This document shows positions 1 through 6,739 of a stretch of 10,049 nt of DNA, one piece after another. The notes below the pieces were generated by a model that ran no database searches, was not told the origin of the DNA, and saw nothing but the letters and a program-made list of their open reading frames with translations. The position numbers and the translations under genes are program-made. Source of the stretch: Opitutaceae bacterium (GTDB taxonomy: Bacteria > Verrucomicrobiota > Verrucomicrobiia > Opitutales > Opitutaceae); contig JANXSC010000475.1 of assembly GCA_025352845.1 (NCBI GenBank), forward strand, positions 1 to 10,049. Direction: 5' to 3'. Each line of letters starts with the position of its first letter. Positions within the stretch are counted from its first letter, which is position 1.

Positions 1-145
1 CTCTCAAACCAGCGCGTTGAGGTCAACGTGCGCCACCCGACTGCACGTTTGTGACGGAGAAGTGTTCTGACTTCCGCCCTCTGCGAGTTCGGTCCCTTTG
101 GGCCTTGGCGTCCCCGCGGCATTCCTCTTTCGTTTCGCCTCCCTC

Positions 146-1480
146 GTGTCCACCGCTGCCGCTTCCATCGTCCCGCCCAGTCCCAAGCGCGCGCTTTCGC
201 TCGGGGTGATTTTTCTCACGCTCTACATCGATCTGATCGGGTTCTCGATCATCTTTCCGCTGGGGCCGGACTTGCTGGAGTATTACCTGAAACTGGAGGG
301 GCGGGCGGGCGTGCTGGGCTGGGTGGTGGGGCAGACGGATGCGCTGGCCCACGCTTTCGGGATCGCGAACTACGCGCCGGTGCTCTTCGGCGGTGTGATC
401 GCGTCGGTGTTTTCGCTGCTGCAATTTGTCTTCGCGCCATTCTGGGGCGCGCTCAGCGATCGGCGCGGGCGGCGCGGGGTGTTGCTCGTGACGGTTTCCG
501 GCACGGCACTCGGCTATCTCGTGTGGGTGGTGAGCGGTTCGTTCTGGCTGTTTTTGCTCTCGCGGATCGTGAGCGGCGGGTTCAGCGGAAATATTTCCGT
601 GGTGACGGCGGCCGTCGCCGATGTGACGACGCGAGAAGAGCGCTCGAAGGCGATGGGACTCGTCGGCGCGGCGTTTGGACTCGGGCTCGTGACGGGGCCG
701 ACGATCGGCGCGCTCTCGGTGCACTGGAATCTCGCGGAGCAATTCCCCGGCCTCGTGCGTTTCGGGATCAATCCGTTTTCGGTGCCGGCGCTAATCGCGT
801 TGCTATTGTGCCTCGTGAACTTCGCGTGGATCGCGGCGCGGTTTAACGAAACGCTTTCGGCGGCGACGCGCGCCGGCGCGGTCGAACCGCGGCTCCGCAA
901 TCCGATCTCGGCGATCCTCGGGCTGGAAAATCCGGCGGTGCGGCGCGCCAACCTCGTGGCGTTTATTTTCTCGGTTTCATTTGTCGCGATGGAGGCGGCG
1001 CTGACGTTTCTCGCCTCGAGCCGTTTCGGCTACACGGCGCGGGAGAACGGCTACCTGCTCGGCTACCTCGGGCTCTGCGCGATTGTCACGCAGGGCTTCA
1101 TCGTGCGGAAGCTGCTCAAGGTGGCCGACGAGGTGCGCGTGCTAACTTTCGGCCTCGGCTTCACGTCGATCGGTCTGGTCGCGATCGCTTACGCGACGCA
1201 GCCGTGGATGCTCTATGTGGGGCTCGCGCTGCTGGCGTTGGGATCGGGTTTCGTGAATCCGGCGACGACGGGGCTCATCTCGCTCTACGCGAGCGCGGAG
1301 GAGCAGGGCCGTGTGCTGGGAATTTTCCGTTCGCTCGGCGCGTTGGCGCGCGCCTTCACGCCGGTGCTCGCCGGCGTGGTGTTTTGGCGCTTCGGATCGG
1401 CGAGCGTGTTTTTGGGCGGAGCGGGGCTGGCGCTGGTGGCGTTGGCGCTCGGTTTCCGCCTGCCCAAGCCGGTGAAATGA
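146..1480 (+). CDS. MFS transporter, drug/tetracycline exporter-like (DHA1 type)
   Basis: This is an integral inner-membrane protein of the major facilitator superfamily, probably a proton-coupled exporter of small molecules; the substrate cannot be told. From the GTG at 146 it has 444 residues, normal for a 12-helix MFS protein. TM1 holds the segment LYIDLIGFSIIFPLGPDLL, as in TetA-like DHA1 members. The loop after TM2 carries motif A (GALSDRRGRR, about residues 101-110). The antiporter-type motif C is GAAFGLGLVTGPTIGAL, about residues 174-190. A longer than usual loop separates TM1 and TM2 (about residues 45-80). No ATG start exists near the N-terminus. GTG 146 gives a short cytoplasmic leader rich in Ser, Pro and Ala; a TTG at 98 would add 16 residues, and neither has a Shine-Dalgarno site. 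The stop overlaps the start of the next gene (ATGA), so the two are probably translationally coupled. Family sure; substrate unknown. Confidence 0.88.
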   Translation: MSTAAASIVPPSPKRALSLGVIFLTLYIDLIGFSIIFPLGPDLLEYYLKLEGRAGVLGWVVGQTDALAHAFGIANYAPVLFGGVIASVFSLLQFVFAPFWGALSDRRGRRGVLLVTVSGTALGYLVWVVSGSFWLFLLSRIVSGGFSGNISVVTAAVADVTTREERSKAMGLVGAAFGLGLVTGPTIGALSVHWNLAEQFPGLVRFGINPFSVPALIALLLCLVNFAWIAARFNETLSAATRAGAVEPRLRNPISAILGLENPAVRRANLVAFIFSVSFVAMEAALTFLASSRFGYTARENGYLLGYLGLCAIVTQGFIVRKLLKVADEVRVLTFGLGFTSIGLVAIAYATQPWMLYVGLALLALGSGFVNPATTGLISLYASAEEQGRVLGIFRSLGALARAFTPVLAGVVFWRFGSASVFLGGAGLALVALALGFRLPKPVK

Positions 1481-2670
1481 TCCGGAGGCGTCTTGTATTT
1501 TTCTGGCTCTGCGCCGCCGGTCTCGCGCTGCTGGTCGCGGGCTGCACGTCGGCCGCGTCGCGTCGCGCGCCGCAACCCGGCCGCACGACGCTGGGTTCGC
1601 CGCTCGTGATTTTGCCGGCGCAGACGATCGGCAATCACCTGGTGATCGAGGTGAAGTGGGATCGCACCGGGCCGTATCGGTTTCTCATCGATACGGGATC
1701 GTCCACGACGCTCGTGACAGCGGCGCTGGCGCGGCGCTATCCGGGCCAGGAAGTTCCGCCGTGGACGCCGCCGGTCCGCGTGAAGGGGGCGGATGGAAAA
1801 ATCACCACGCTGCCGCGAGCCTCGGTGCGCCGGCTCGAACTCGGGGAGGCGCGCTTCGAGGATGTCGATGTTTTGATTTATGATTGCGCGGCGCTCTCGG
1901 CCCACCTCGGCGTGAAGATCGATGGCGTGCTGGGTTTCCCGCTGTTCCGCGAGCTGCTGCTGACGCTGGACTATCCGGGCAGCCGCGTGCTGCTCCAGTC
2001 GGCGCGCGAGGTGCCGCTGCTGCCGGGCACGACGGTGCCGTTCGACGATGCACAAAAAATTCCGCTCATCTCGGTGCGCCTCGGCGAGCGTTCGCTGGTG
2101 GCGCTGATCGATTCGGGGAGCGATGCGGTGTTCAGCCTCAATCCTGTGGGCCTCGAGCCGCGCTTCGCGTTTGGCCCGGTGGTCGGCGCGACAGTCGGCA
2201 CACTCAGTGGCGAACACACGCAGCAGATTGGCCGCCTCGCCGAAACGCTCGTGATGGGTGGACAGGCGTTTCCGCAACCGGTCGTCGATCTCACGGATGA
2301 ACTGCCGGGGATTGGCGGCGGTTTGCTGCGGCATTTCTCCGTGAGCTTCGACCAACAGCGCGATCGCGTGACGTTTTTCCGCGATGGGCGCGCGCCGATC
2401 GCGACGCCGCCGCGGCGCAGCGCGGGCGTGAGTTTCACGAAGACGCCGGCGTATTGGCGCATCGCGGGGGTGGTGCCGAAATCCCCCGCCGACACCGAGG
2501 GCATCGTGGCGGGCGATCTCGTGACGCGCATCAACGGCGAGCCGATCGCGAAGTGGGATTTCCGGCGTTACGAGCAGCTCGTCGCCACCGCGCCGGTGAT
2601 CACGCTGACGTTTTTGATCGGCACCGCGGAGACGGAGAAACGCGTGCGGGTGTCTGAGCTGGTGCCGTGA
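1477..2670 (+). CDS. Lipoprotein with tandem retropepsin-like aspartic protease halves and C-terminal PDZ domain
   Basis: A predicted 397-residue membrane-anchored protease or protease-like protein. The N-terminus is a lipoprotein signal peptide: positive MIRRR, a hydrophobic stretch, then the lipobox LVAGC with Cys23 as the lipidation site. Residues about 45-175 form a retropepsin-like unit with FLIDTGSSTTLV (Asp72-Thr-Gly) and a later hydrophobic-Gly element GVLGFPLF (150-157). Residues about 185-300 form a second unit with ALIDSGSD (Asp212-Ser-Gly) and GGGLLRHF near its end. Two D-T/S-G motifs in one chain suggest a single-chain pseudo-dimer as in pepsin-like enzymes; this is inference. 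Residues about 318-395 match a PDZ domain (SPADTEGIVAGDLVTRINGEPI), likely for binding peptide termini. The ATG at 1477 overlaps the MFS stop by 4 nt; ORF sequence further upstream only mirrors the MFS gene. Likely role: envelope proteolysis. Substrate and link to the exporter are unknown. Confidence 0.82.
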   Translation: MIRRRLVFFWLCAAGLALLVAGCTSAASRRAPQPGRTTLGSPLVILPAQTIGNHLVIEVKWDRTGPYRFLIDTGSSTTLVTAALARRYPGQEVPPWTPPVRVKGADGKITTLPRASVRRLELGEARFEDVDVLIYDCAALSAHLGVKIDGVLGFPLFRELLLTLDYPGSRVLLQSAREVPLLPGTTVPFDDAQKIPLISVRLGERSLVALIDSGSDAVFSLNPVGLEPRFAFGPVVGATVGTLSGEHTQQIGRLAETLVMGGQAFPQPVVDLTDELPGIGGGLLRHFSVSFDQQRDRVTFFRDGRAPIATPPRRSAGVSFTKTPAYWRIAGVVPKSPADTEGIVAGDLVTRINGEPIAKWDFRRYEQLVATAPVITLTFLIGTAETEKRVRVSELVP

Positions 2671-2681
2671 GCGGCACCAGC
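2658..2681 (+). terminator. Perfect 10-bp hairpin with the stop codon in its loop
   Basis: GCTGGTGCCG (2658-2667) and CGGCACCAGC (2672-2681) are exact reverse complements, separated by a 4-nt loop TGAG. The loop contains the TGA stop codon of the lipoprotein gene (2668-2670). No T-run follows, so it is not a classic intrinsic terminator. It may act as a 3' stabiliser or as part of a compound terminator with the inverted repeat just downstream. Confidence 0.5.
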
Positions 2682-2682
2682 G

Positions 2683-2768
2683 GTTGGGAGTTGAAAGTTG
2701 AAGGTTGAAAGGTGAAAGACGGAGTCCGGGATCTTTCTAGCCGGGTCTTTCACCTTTCAACTCTCAGC
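2683..2768. repeat. Heptad-based inverted repeat in a convergent junction, probable bidirectional terminator
   Basis: Five heptads of consensus GTTGAAA run in tandem from 2683 to 2717 (GTTGGGA, GTTGAAA, GTTGAAG, GTTGAAA, GGTGAAA). Their complements TTTCACC, TTTCAAC and the degenerate TCTCAGC lie at 2748-2768. The exact arms are 2704-2720 and 2745-2761, a perfect 17-bp stem with a 24-nt loop in which CCGG (2726-2729 and 2741-2744) can extend the pairing. The element sits between the ends of two convergent genes, and its last heptad runs into the stop codon of rsmB. Either transcript would give a purine-rich 5' arm and a pyrimidine-rich 3' arm. Terminator function is inferred from position and structure; there is no T-tract. 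Confidence 0.65.
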
Positions 2769-4106
2769 TCGTGCCCTTGCGCAGCAAAAACGCGCCGCCG
2801 CCGTCGTGGCCGCTCGTCCACGGATAACTGAGGACGGATTTCTCCAGCGTAAACGGGCCGCCGGCCTGGCTCGCGAGGAAGGCCTGGACGACCTGCTCGT
2901 TTTCCTCGGCCGCGACGCTGCACGTCGAATACACGAGCCGTCCGCCCGTCGCGACGAGGCGCGCGGCGGCGTGCAGGAGTGAGAGCTGCTGCTGGGAATG
3001 CTTCTTGATGTCGGTCGGCTGGAGCCGCCACTTCACATCGACGCGGTGGCGGATCACCCCGGTGTTGGAGCAGGGGACGTCGACGAGCACGGCGGAATAT
3101 TCGCCGGGCAGCTTGTGCTCGCGGAGGACCATGGTGAGATTTTCGAGCGCGTCGGCCTGCACAAGCGCGACCTCGATGCCAGAGACGCGCGAAAGATTTT
3201 CCTTCAACCGATCGATGCGCTGGCCGGGGAGATCGACGGCGACGATGCGGCCGAGTGGCGACGGGGTCGCGTCGGGCGCAGCCGATTTCAACATCGTGTC
3301 GGCGATGAGGAGGCTTTTGCCACCGGGGGCCGCGCAGAGATCGAGCACGTGGTCGCCGGGCTGGGGGTCGAGGAGTTCAACCGGGATGCAGGTCGAGGGG
3401 TCTTGCAGGTAAATTTTCCCGGCCTTGAGCAACGGCTCGATGTGGGACCATTGGCCGGAGGGGACCTCGTAGAGACCGGGCCAGGCGGTCGGTTTTAGGA
3501 CCGAGACGGGTGGCAGGGTTGCGCCCTGGGCGCGCCATCGGGCGTAAACGGGCGCGGGTTTCAGGTTCCACTCCAATAACGCGCGGGTGAACTTGGGGCC
3601 GAATGACGTGAGCCAAGTTTGCACCAGCCACTCGGGATGGGAAAAATAGGCGCCGAGTTCGGCTGCGCTTACGTTGAGGGTGGGCGCGGGTTGGGCGAGG
3701 GCGGCGGCGAGCTTGCGGGTGACGGCGTTGACGAGCCGGGCCTCGGCGGGACTCGCGAGTGACTTGGTCTGCTCGACGGCGTGGTGGACGATTTTTGCGA
3801 CCCGGCCGGAGTCATCGGCTGCGGCGGCCTCGATGAGTTCGTAGCCGGCGATGAATAGGATCGCACGCGTGGAGAAGCGCGGGGCGTGGGAAACCAGCCG
3901 GGTGAGGGCGGCATCGATGCTCCAAAATGCCGCACCACCCCGAGCACCAGGTGCTGCATCCGCGCTCGCTCGGCCGAAGGCATGCTGCGGGGCAGGGCGT
4001 CGAGCAGGGTGTCGATGCGCTCGCGTCGGTCGAGCCACTGGGCAATCAACCGGGCGGCGGCGGGCCACGCCGCCATCGGCAGCGATTCTGGCTGCGCCGC
4101 GCTCAT
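2764..4106 (-). CDS. rsmB: 16S rRNA m5C methyltransferase, RsmB/Sun family, with one apparent frame break
   Basis: RsmB-family enzymes use S-adenosylmethionine to methylate C5 of a cytosine in 16S rRNA (C967 in E. coli). The catalytic part is intact: DLCAAPGGK SAM motif (about 256-264 in a restored numbering), VDVPCSNTGVIR with Cys346, and YSTCSVAAEEN with Cys396; the two cysteines are the usual catalytic pair. The N-terminal NusB-like RNA-binding domain is split between two frames. The segment AARLIAQWLDRRERIDTLL through LGVVRHF reads from ATG 4106, whereas SIDAALTRLVSHAPRFSTRA onward reads in the other frame. The switch falls at the four A at 3924-3927 (TTTT on the coding strand). One extra T would restore a 447-residue protein with normal spacing. 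ATG 4106 is chosen because a GGAGGT Shine-Dalgarno site lies just upstream. As written, the gene is either mutated, mis-sequenced, or dependent on ribosomal slippage. It runs divergently from greA. Confidence 0.78.
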
Positions 4107-4110
4107 GCGC

Positions 4111-4116
4111 ACCTCC
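4111..4116 (-). promoter_or_regulatory. Shine-Dalgarno site of the rsmB-like gene
   Basis: The minus strand reads GGAGGT, then GCGC, then the ATG at 4106-4104. This strong ribosome binding site fixes the start in the frame of the NusB-like N-terminus and argues against ATG 4068, which opens in the other frame and encodes no recognisable domain at its beginning. It is the clearest Shine-Dalgarno site I see in the window. Confidence 0.75.
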
Positions 4117-4160
4117 GTCTGCTGTGCGAAAGGTTCATTTGGGCAGTTCTGACACTCAGT

Positions 4161-4190
4161 TTGACAAGCTTGGGCATTGTCCGCTCAACT
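4161..4190 (+). promoter_or_regulatory. Candidate sigma-70-type promoter of greA with an overlapping dyad
   Basis: A perfect -35 hexamer TTGACA (4161-4166) is followed after 18 nt by TCAACT (4185-4190), which matches TATAAT at four of six positions. Transcription would begin near 4197 and leave a leader of only about 23 nt with no Shine-Dalgarno site before ATG 4220. GACAA (4163-4167) and TTGTC (4177-4181) form an inverted repeat with a 9-nt spacer over the promoter. The divergent rsmB promoter must also lie in this 113-nt gap, but I see no convincing match for it. Confidence 0.42.
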
Positions 4191-4219
4191 CTCCCGTTCA
4201 GGCCCTCACACACGCAACC

Positions 4220-6061
4220 ATGAATTCCGAAGCCGTCTCCGCGCTCATCGCCAAAACGCCGTCCCTTAAGGCGGCCAAGCCCAAACTGGAGGCGATGGAA
4301 CCGGGCGCTTACGTGGTGCATCGCAGCTGGGGTTTCGGGCAAATCAAGAAATACGACGAGGCCGCGCAGCGCTTGATTATCGATTTCAAGGGCAAGAAAG
4401 GCCACCCGATGGACCCGGCCTTTTGCATCACGACCATGGAAGTGCTGCCGGCGAAGCACCTCCTCGTGCGCAAGGAAACCGACACCAAGCGTATCGCCGA
4501 ACTCGTCGCGGACGATCCCGCGCAGCTCGTGGTCGAGGCGCTCCAAGCCTATCCCAACAACGCCGCCACCGTCATCGAACTTGAGATCGTGCTCGCGCAG
4601 GTGGTCGGCGAGGAGAAATTCAAGAAGTGGTGGTCGGTCGCCAAGAAAGCCGTCGCCAAGGATCCGCGCGTCGCGGTGCCGGAAAAGAAAACCGAGTGCT
4701 ACGTGGTCCGCGAGGTTCCGGTCTCGGTGGAGAACGAAATTCTCGAGCAATTCGTCGGCACCCGTTCGGCGCGCCGCCGCATTGCGCTGGCCGAAGATTT
4801 GATGGCGGCCACTGGCAAGAAGGACGTGAAGCTCGACCTCTCGGTCGTGCTCAAGGGCGTGGCCGATGCCGTGAAGGACTCCAACCAGCTCGACGCCGCC
4901 GAGCGCCTCTATGGTGCCGCCATGCGCGACGATCTCGCGAAGGCCGTGGGGCAGGAGCAAAACTACGAGCCGAGCCAGGCCTCGCTCATCGCCAATGTGC
5001 GCGATCTCCCTGCCATTGCGGAAAAAATTCCGGTGCAGTTCCAGTCGCGGTTCCTCGACCTCATCCAAGAGACCCACCCGATCGAGGCGCGCGATGTCCT
5101 CTTCAACCTGCTCAAGACCTCGCAGGGCAAGTTCACGACCGAGTGCATCAATTTCCTCATCGAGCACGATCACGCCGACGAGCTCGCCGCCACGCTCAAG
5201 CGCTGGCAGAGCGAGCAGAACCTGCGTGCGCCCGTGCTCCTCTGGATCGTCAAGAACCGGCACTCGAAGAAATTCGCCAAACTCCTTAACGAGCTCATGT
5301 CGCCGCGCCTGCTGAGCGCGATCTTCTTCGCCATCGACTACGAGGCGCTGCAGGCCTCGAGCGCGCGCCGCATCCCGCTTGGCGACATCCTGAGCGAAGA
5401 CACCGATCTCATCCCCGATTTGCTTTCGACCGCGGATCCGGAGACTGCCCGCGATCTGGCGAACACGCTGATGCTGAACCAGGGCTTCGAGGAGCTGACC
5501 AAGAAATCGCTGCTCGCCCGCTTCATCAAAATTTTTCCGAAGATTCAGTCGCTCGTCGCCGCCGATGCGGAGAGCAAGGAGGAGCAGCTCCTCGTTTCGC
5601 GCGCCAGCTTCGATCGCAAGCGCGAGGAATACGAGACCATCGTCTCGAAGAAGATTCCGGAAAACTCCAAGGCCATCGCCACCGCCCGCGAGCACGGCGA
5701 TCTCAAGGAGAACTCGGAATACAAGATGGCCAAGCAGGACCAGCAGGTGCTCATGGGCCAGAAGACGCTCCTCGAAAAAGATCTCGGCCGCGCGCGCGTC
5801 ACCGATTTCAAGGAAGCCTCCGTCGAGCAGGTCAGCGCTGGCACGGTTGTTGATGTGCGCTCGGCCAAGGGCGGCACGACCACCTACACGATCCTCGGCG
5901 CCTGGGATGGCGATCCGGACAAGAATATCATCTCCTACAAGACGGCGATCGGGGCCGCGCTCCTCGGCAAGAAAGCGGGTGACACCGTCACGGTGAAGTC
6001 CGGCGGCAACGAGGACGACTACACCATTGTGAAAATCAGCCGCTTCGCGGACGCGCGCTGA
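4220..6061 (+). CDS. greA: GreA/GreB-family transcription elongation factor with a 450-residue N-terminal extension
   Basis: Gre factors insert a coiled coil into the RNA polymerase secondary channel and stimulate cleavage of backtracked RNA. The C-terminal 160 residues are a full GreA: coiled coil about 452-528 with the tip AREHGDLKENSEY, whose acidic residues Asp494 and Glu497 correspond to E. coli Asp41 and Glu44, then the FKBP-like domain about 535-607. The total length is 613 residues against about 158 for E. coli GreA. Residues about 27-76 (PGAYVVHRSWGFGQIKKYD and following) look like a small beta-barrel of the Tudor/CarD/UvrD-C-terminal kind; residues about 90-450 are mostly helical and unrecognised. 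Chlamydia GreA is likewise enlarged, so this is probably the PVC form. ATG 4220 is chosen because the in-frame sequence upstream overlaps rsmB on the other strand and has no homology that I recognise. An intrinsic terminator follows. Confidence 0.92.
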   Translation: MNSEAVSALIAKTPSLKAAKPKLEAMEPGAYVVHRSWGFGQIKKYDEAAQRLIIDFKGKKGHPMDPAFCITTMEVLPAKHLLVRKETDTKRIAELVADDPAQLVVEALQAYPNNAATVIELEIVLAQVVGEEKFKKWWSVAKKAVAKDPRVAVPEKKTECYVVREVPVSVENEILEQFVGTRSARRRIALAEDLMAATGKKDVKLDLSVVLKGVADAVKDSNQLDAAERLYGAAMRDDLAKAVGQEQNYEPSQASLIANVRDLPAIAEKIPVQFQSRFLDLIQETHPIEARDVLFNLLKTSQGKFTTECINFLIEHDHADELAATLKRWQSEQNLRAPVLLWIVKNRHSKKFAKLLNELMSPRLLSAIFFAIDYEALQASSARRIPLGDILSEDTDLIPDLLSTADPETARDLANTLMLNQGFEELTKKSLLARFIKIFPKIQSLVAADAESKEEQLLVSRASFDRKREEYETIVSKKIPENSKAIATAREHGDLKENSEYKMAKQDQQVLMGQKTLLEKDLGRARVTDFKEASVEQVSAGTVVDVRSAKGGTTTYTILGAWDGDPDKNIISYKTAIGAALLGKKAGDTVTVKSGGNEDDYTIVKISRFADAR

Positions 6062-6089
6062 ACCCGTCTGCGCCGCCGGCGAATTCCAC

Positions 6090-6116
6090 GGCGGGCCTGA
6101 GCGGCCCGCCTTTTTT
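6090..6116 (+). terminator. Intrinsic terminator of greA
   Basis: GGCGGGCC (6090-6097), loop TGAGC, GGCCCGCC (6103-6110), then six T (6111-6116). It is an 8-bp GC-only stem with a U-tract, located 29 nt after the greA stop. The next gene starts only 8 nt beyond the T-run. Confidence 0.93.
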
Positions 6117-6124
6117 CTGCTCCT

Positions 6125-6739
6125 GTGCTCCAGTTCCTCCAAGGCGTGTTGATCGGTTTTTCGGTGGCCGTGCCCGTCGGCCCGATCGGGTTGCTCTGCA
6201 TCCGGCGCTCGCTGGCGGAGGGCCGGGTGGTGGGTTTCGTTTCCGGTCTGGGCGCGGCCGTGGCCGACGTGCTCTACATGCTGGTGGCCGCCCTCGGCCT
6301 ATCCGCGGTGACGAACGCCCTGCTGGAGCATCGCAACGAGTTCCAGTTGGTCGGAGGGCTCTTCATGGTGGTGGCCGGACTCACGACCTACTTCGCCAAA
6401 CCGGCCACCGCCGAGGCCAAGGCCGCCCGAGGCTCCAATCTGGCGGGCGCATTCGGTTCCACGCTGGTGCTGACCCTGATGAACCCCTCCACGATCGTGT
6501 CTTTTCTCGCGATTCTGGCGGCGGTCGGGGTCAACGTTTCGACGGGGTTTTGGTCCGGGGTTCTGCTGCTGGCCGGGGTGTTTGTCGGCTCGGCCGCGTG
6601 GTGGTTTATCCTGAGTGCGTCGGCCACCCGGTTCGGCTGGCGCATCCAGCATGGCGGGATGCGCACGCTCAACCATGTGTCGGGTGGTCTCATCATGGGC
6701 TACGGTGCTTGGCAGTTGATCGCGGCGCTGCGTGGCTGA
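6125..6739 (+). CDS. LysE/RhtB-family amino-acid exporter
   Basis: A 204-residue inner-membrane protein of the LysE superfamily, whose members export amino acids such as lysine, homoserine, threonine or their derivatives by secondary transport. The N-terminal signature GFSVAVPVGPIGLLCIRRSL (11-30) followed by SGLGAAVADVLYMLVAALGL (40-59) is typical, as is the mid-protein LTLMNPSTIVSFLAI (117-131) with its conserved Asn-Pro. The final helix is SGGLIMGYGAWQLIAAL. Six hydrophobic segments fit: about 3-25, 36-60, 74-92, 108-134, 143-166 and 184-203. The start is GTG 6125, directly after the greA terminator and without a Shine-Dalgarno site; no later start would keep the first helix. Its end overlaps the next gene by 8 nt, so exporter and regulator are probably co-translated. 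The substrate cannot be read from the sequence; a methionine-related compound is a guess from the neighbour. Confidence 0.9.
   Translation: MLQFLQGVLIGFSVAVPVGPIGLLCIRRSLAEGRVVGFVSGLGAAVADVLYMLVAALGLSAVTNALLEHRNEFQLVGGLFMVVAGLTTYFAKPATAEAKAARGSNLAGAFGSTLVLTLMNPSTIVSFLAILAAVGVNVSTGFWSGVLLLAGVFVGSAAWWFILSASATRFGWRIQHGGMRTLNHVSGGLIMGYGAWQLIAALRG

Noticed and set aside
1..20. End of an upstream plus-strand gene (codons ending in TGA at 18-20)
   Set aside because: Only five sense codons are visible and any frame could give this by chance.
12..33. Palindrome GTTGA-GG-TCAAC flanked by GCGC near the left edge as a terminator
   Set aside because: The loop would be only two bases, the outer GCGC pair needs a bulge, and there is no T-run; too weak to call.
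23..742. A 239-codon minus-strand frame opposite the MFS gene
   Set aside because: Composition is dominated by Arg, His, Glu and Pro, typical of a shadow frame of a membrane protein gene; no motif is present.
1285..2355. A 356-codon open frame on the minus strand opposite the MFS end and lipoprotein
   Set aside because: The translation is Arg-rich and featureless; the plus strand has clear DTG/DSG and MFS motifs over the same bases.
2683..2717. Heptad tandem repeat as a CRISPR array
   Set aside because: Units are 7 nt and contiguous, with no spacers and no cas genes.
4069..4106. ATG 4068 as the start of the rsmB-like protein
   Set aside because: Its first 50 or so residues are Arg/Pro/Ala-rich with no homology, whereas the other frame from ATG 4106 gives the expected NusB-like N-terminus and has a strong Shine-Dalgarno site.
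3851..4219. In-frame upstream extension of greA
   Set aside because: It overlaps the rsmB 5' half on the other strand, contains the greA promoter candidate and encodes nothing recognisable; ATG 4220 fits the start of the barrel domain.
4103..6142. A 679-codon open frame on the minus strand opposite greA
   Set aside because: It mirrors the greA coding frame in GC-rich DNA, has a low-complexity Arg/Leu/Glu/His-rich translation with no domain, and runs through the greA terminator.
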